Shown here: piece by piece, positions 60,315 to 64,000 of the stretch
Layout: every line of letters begins with the position of its first letter
Numbering within the stretch: the first letter of the stretch is position 1
Assembly: GCA_015847255.1 (NCBI GenBank)
Contig: JADLZK010008248.1
Span: 744,001-808,000 of the forward strand
DNA from: Hyparrhenia diplandra
Taxonomy: Eukaryota; Streptophyta; Magnoliopsida; Poales; Poaceae
Length of the DNA: 64,000 bases
Direction: 5' to 3'
The notes under the pieces: model-generated
Database searches by the model: none
Told to the model about the DNA's origin: nothing
What the model saw: only the letters and a program-made list of their open reading frames with translations
Translations under genes and position numbers: made by a program

Positions 60315-62049
60315 GGAGGCCTCACGGAGCTTGTCTCCACTTGACCAATCACTGCAGCACGCGTGCCTCAATCCCTTCCTGCCGTCCTAGCCTGCCCAAA
60401 TCTTTGGACAAAAAAATTGTGTGGGCATTGGGTGCACTGTGCGGCAGGTGCGGCCCGCACCTAGATGGATGCCGTGTGCACTCACCATCAATCGGACGGC
60501 ATCTGCAGTCTGCTCGGCCTGTGCTTCCCATCGGCTTCACTCGGCAGATTGGCTCGGTTCCAATCCATTCAACCCTCTTTTCACATCGCGGCACTCCTCT
60601 CTTGTGACTCCGCCGCCGCGAGAGCACGGCACGGCCAACACCGACTACGCCTATGCGAGGGCACAGCAGGTTAGGCGCGCGCTTCATGATCTACGTCCAC
60701 TCCAAGACCATGGCCATGATAGATAACTTATTCGTCATCTACGTCCAGCTAGGAAAAGTGAATTAATGAAAATTCGCTAACAAAACAAACGATATACATA
60801 ATGGTTGGTTTCTCTCTGTCTGCTGTCCTATGTTGCAGTCGACGATGAGTACAGCATCGTGGGATCCGCGAGCATTAACCAGCGCTCCATGGACGGGCGG
60901 CCGCGACACAGACATAGTGATGGGGGCGCCGTATGGCCGTGGCGTGCCGTCGGTAGCAGCCCAGGCACGGCCCGCCGTGCCGTTTTGGCGTGCCGTGCTC
61001 GCCGTGCCGCCCGTGAAGCATGGCGTTGGAGCCGTGAGAGGGCGAGGTCGCGAGGCGGGCGCCGGCGCTCGCCCGCGCAACGGGAGTGAGGGAGCAGAGG
61101 GAAGGCCGATGCGAGGGGACAGCCGGCGAGGGAAGGGGCTGGACCTGAGGGCGCGAGGGCGCGTTCGGCCGCTGCGCCGGGAGGTGGCGGCCCGACGGCG
61201 GGAGCGCGAGAGGGGGAGGCTGCGCCGCCGCGACGGGTGGAGGAGGCAAGCCGAGCCTATGGGCGTGTGTGGCCGTGTGGCGGTGGGGCGGTTGGTCGCG
61301 ATGCGGCGTGGGGGAGTTTTGGTCGCGGCGACGGGTAGCTTTGTCGCGGCGGTGGCAAGGGAGCTCGGCAAGCTCGCGTGCTCGGGTCGGTGACTCGGTG
61401 CGGCGTCTTTGCGAGCTGCGAGGAGTGGAGGGCCTGCCTGGAGGAGTTAGGTTTGCTAGGTGTCATGGGCCTTTTGTTGTTTGGGTTGTTGGGCCGTTGA
61501 CATCCCGCTTATGCGATTTTAATCACCGGCCACATCGGGCCGTGCCTGTGCCGGGCCTCGTGCTTGGGTGGCGGCCCAGGCACGGCTGTCCGATGCGGTG
61601 CGTTTGGGCCGGGCCAATTTATCGGGCCCGCGAGCCGGGCTGTCAAGCTCCGGGCTGCATGCCCATATATAGGGCTACGGGCGAGCACGAGCCGGCCGGC
61701 GAGAGGGCAGGTACACGGCTTTCGGGTTGCCCTTTGGCAAGAGCACCTCTAGCCCGATCCTGACGGTATGTCGATCCCTCGATTCGTCGAGCACGGCTTG
61801 CTGCTTATTTGGATTGGGGCCGCAGCCATTTGCGGAGAGTCAGCACAGGCTACCACCGGGGCCGAAGCGAGGCTGCGGTGGGGAGCCACACACGCCGCCG
61901 GTGCACCGGCGCCAACGCAATTTTTCAAAACCTTTGCTTCGAGGATTATTAGGAGAGCCATTGCTACAAGGGAACGAGCTGGGAGCCATAGAGGATGACA
62001 ATCACCTATTCTTTCTCAGTGATTTACCAAGACAGGTATGAGCTAATTC
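60315..62049. other. GC-rich region, no assignable gene
   Basis: The first 50 bases match 46262-46340 downstream of D. 60840-61480 and 61490-61760 are very GC-rich; GGCCCAGGCACGGC and GCCGTGCC words recur in direct and inverted order (60959, 61569), which resembles transposon or promoter-island DNA. Long frames on both strands (for example minus 60763-61371) are composed of Ala, Arg, Pro and Gly with no domain. 61720-62040 has moderate GC and no recognised feature. Confidence 0.35.
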
Positions 62050-62528
62050 CACCACTCCACTCCCCACTCAAAACATTTCCATCCCTGAAGATGGCATCCA
62101 AATCTCTTTACCTATGTTGCTCTCGCCTAACCCCTCTGATCTCTCTCTATGCACTATATTGTTCACTATGTGGTATATTTGGAAAGCCAGGAATGATATC
62201 AGGTTTAAGGGGAAAACATGGAGCCTGGTTCAAGTTCAGAAAGCCACACATGCACATATGGAGAATCACCTTCAGACAATTGATGACCAAGGCTGTAGCA
62301 ACGCTAATGCTACTAACTCACCAAGCACTCAAGTACAATCAAGGGCGACATATCACCAAGGTAATTTGCCTTTTCTTGCAGGTCAAGAGGCTCCTGATGA
62401 TGGCCATCCAGCCCAGGGGGCACTTCACTCCACGCTGATGCAGCTGGGCACGCACCCACCAACGGAACTGGCATTTAGAAGATTTGGGCTTTTGGCCCAA
62501 ATATTCTCATATAAATCCCAAAGGCCCA
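62050..62528 (+). pseudogene. LINE (non-LTR retrotransposon) ORF2 tail fragment
   Basis: An open stretch around 62114-62330 contains WYIWKARNDIRFKGK, a hallmark of the segment after the zinc-binding region near the C-terminus of plant LINE ORF2 proteins. It lacks reverse transcriptase and endonuclease. The frame is interrupted at 62529 by the start of a copia element. Orientation +. Confidence 0.55.
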
Positions 62529-64000
62529 TTGAAAGGTCCTAATGGCTAGAGGGGGGGGGGTGAATAGCCTATTAAAAATTCTACAAACAACACTTGAGCA
62601 AACCGGTTAGTAAATAAAACGGCGAAGCGCAATAAAGCGGTGCTACAAGTTTATCTAGGCAAGCCCCTAAGCAATCAATCTAGTCAATACACATACTTGC
62701 TGCTATGTCAATCCTAGTCATCAAGTGCAAGTGATGCAACCTTCAAACATTGCAAGAGATCATCCACTAGATCAAATTGTTGGTGACATTAATAGTGGAG
62801 TGATTACAAGAGAAAGTTTGGCTTCATTTTGTGCTCACCATTCCTTTGTATCTCAAGAAGAACCAAAGAACATTGAGAAGGCATTGGAAAAGAAAGATTG
62901 GATTAATGCTATGCATGAAGAACTAAACAACTTCAAGAGGAATGATGTGTGGGAATTAGTGGAAAGGCCAAAAGAACTACAATGTGATTGGAACTAAATG
63001 GGTCTTCAAGAACAAGCAAGATCAAGATGGAATTGTGGTTAGAAACAAGGCAAGACTAGTGGCTCAAGGTTACACACAAGTAGAGGGTCTTGACTTTGGA
63101 GAAACCTATGCTCCGGTTGCTAGATTGGAGGCAATTCGAATCTTGTTAGCTTATGCATGTGCTCATGATATCAAGTTAAATTAAATGGATGTGAAGAGTG
63201 CATTCTTGAATGATTTCATCAATGAATTGGTATATGTTGAGCAACCACCAGTCTTTGAAGATGAAAAGTATCCCAACCATGTCTACAAGTTGAAGAAGGC
63301 TTTGTATGGTTTGAAACAAGCACCTAGAGCATGGTATGAGAGGTAGGAAGATTTTCTCATCTCTAAAGGGTTCAAGATGGAAAAGGTGGACACCACTCCT
63401 TTAACCAAGAAGATTGGAAATGACTTGTTTGTATTACAAATCTATGTTGATGACATTATATTTGGGTCAACCAATCAAGAGTTTTGTGAAGTGTTTGCTA
63501 AGATGATGGCCAATGAGTTTGAAATGTCAATGCTTGGAGAGCTCACATTCCTTCTTGGACTTCAAATCAAGCAATTGAAGAATGACATATTTGTTAGTCA
63601 TGGCAAATACATCAAGGACATGATCAAGAAGTTTGGCTTAGAAGATGCAAAATCAATGTCAACACCAATGGGTACCAATGGAAGCCTAGACCCTGATCCT
63701 AGTGGCAACATGGTTGATCAAAAGCAATATCGGTCAACGTTAGGAAGCTTACTCTATGCAACCGCTTCAAGACTGGATATAGCATTTAGTGTGGACATGT
63801 GTGAAAGATATCAATCCTCTCCTATAGAGAGTCACCTCAAGGCAACTAAGAGAATTTTGAGGTACTTGAAGGGCACACAAGATGTTGGACTTTGGTATCC
63901 AAAGGGATCCAAATTTGAGCTAATTGGATATTTGGATTACGATTATGGAGGATGCAAAATAAATAAAATGAGCACAAGTGGCACATGTCAATTCCTTGAA
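62529..64000 (+). mobile_element. Ty1/copia element, internally deleted, runs off the window
   Basis: It starts TGAAAGGTCCTA with GAGGGGGGGGGGTGAATAGCC shortly after (matching the insertion in gene B at 10770). Within about 200 bases it passes directly into the reverse transcriptase/RNase H part of Pol. Gag, protease, integrase and most of the LTR are missing. RT is recognised from WVFKNKQDQDG, QGYTQVEGLDFGETYAPVA, LKKALYGLKQAPRAWYER and the active site YVDDIIFGS (about 63442-63468), then GSLLYATASRLDIAFSV and KRILRYLKGT. Stops at 62995, 63182 and 63344 break the frame. The right end lies outside the window. Confidence 0.85.

Noticed and set aside
60763..61393. Overlapping 200-codon frames on both strands
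   Set aside because: Ala/Arg/Pro/Gly-rich, open on both strands as expected in very GC-rich DNA; no motif or splice pattern.
1..64000. tRNA, rRNA, CRISPR or bacterial-type operon features
   Set aside because: None seen; spliced genes and retroelements show plant nuclear DNA, where CRISPR and ribosome binding sites do not apply.

Overview
This is plant nuclear DNA, almost certainly from a grass (Poaceae), perhaps a panicoid. The evidence is GT-AG introns, AT-rich gene space mixed with GC-rich islands, grass-type Ty1/copia and Tat-like Ty3/gypsy retrotransposons, Stowaway/MULE-type MITEs, a Helitron tail and a LINE piece. The species cannot be fixed from the sequence. All recognisable host genes lie on the + strand and belong to one family: a tandem cluster of immune-receptor-like genes that encode an N-terminal protein kinase fused to an NB-ARC domain and a long LRR.

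Layout. 1-811: tail of a Helitron carrying a Ulp1/C48-protease fragment. 984-2127: gene A, a frameshifted kinase-only member that ends in a stop. 2960-5019: a duplicated block ending in A', a broken first kinase exon. 5020-8400: transposon-like and repeat DNA. 8440-18522: gene B, the best-preserved kinase-NB-ARC-LRR, split by a solo-LTR-like insertion between its kinase and NB-ARC exons. 20570-22895: gene C, an intact kinase start cut off in exon 4. 23000-24441: MITE, promoter relic and D's promoter. 25078-45443: gene D, a decayed kinase-NB-ARC-LRR whose NB-ARC and LRR exons are 14.5 kb apart, separated by nested retroelements (copia 30152-33870, Tat-like gypsy 34199-39497, fold-back element 40860-41862). 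48134-48505: F, an LRR relic. 49615-58604: gene E, another frameshifted kinase-NB-ARC-LRR, preceded by the second copy of the 2960-5019 block. 60315-64000: GC-rich DNA, a LINE fragment and an internally deleted copia element running off the window.

How the parts fit. B, D and E share one exon plan: five kinase exons (phases 0,1,2,0,0), one NB-ARC exon, one MHD-LRR exon. The last kinase exon ends in phase 0 with a splice donor where kinase-only A has a stop, so the kinase appears to replace the usual coiled-coil. The kinase is of the non-RD type (HLD or HFD in place of HRD) but otherwise keeps its catalytic residues in B. Inferred role: intracellular immune sensing, with the kinase as N-terminal signalling or decoy module. 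Every full-length copy carries at least one apparent frameshift, so function needs transcript evidence. The copies differ mainly in LRR repeat number, promoter class and transposon load, as expected of a fast birth-and-death resistance cluster.
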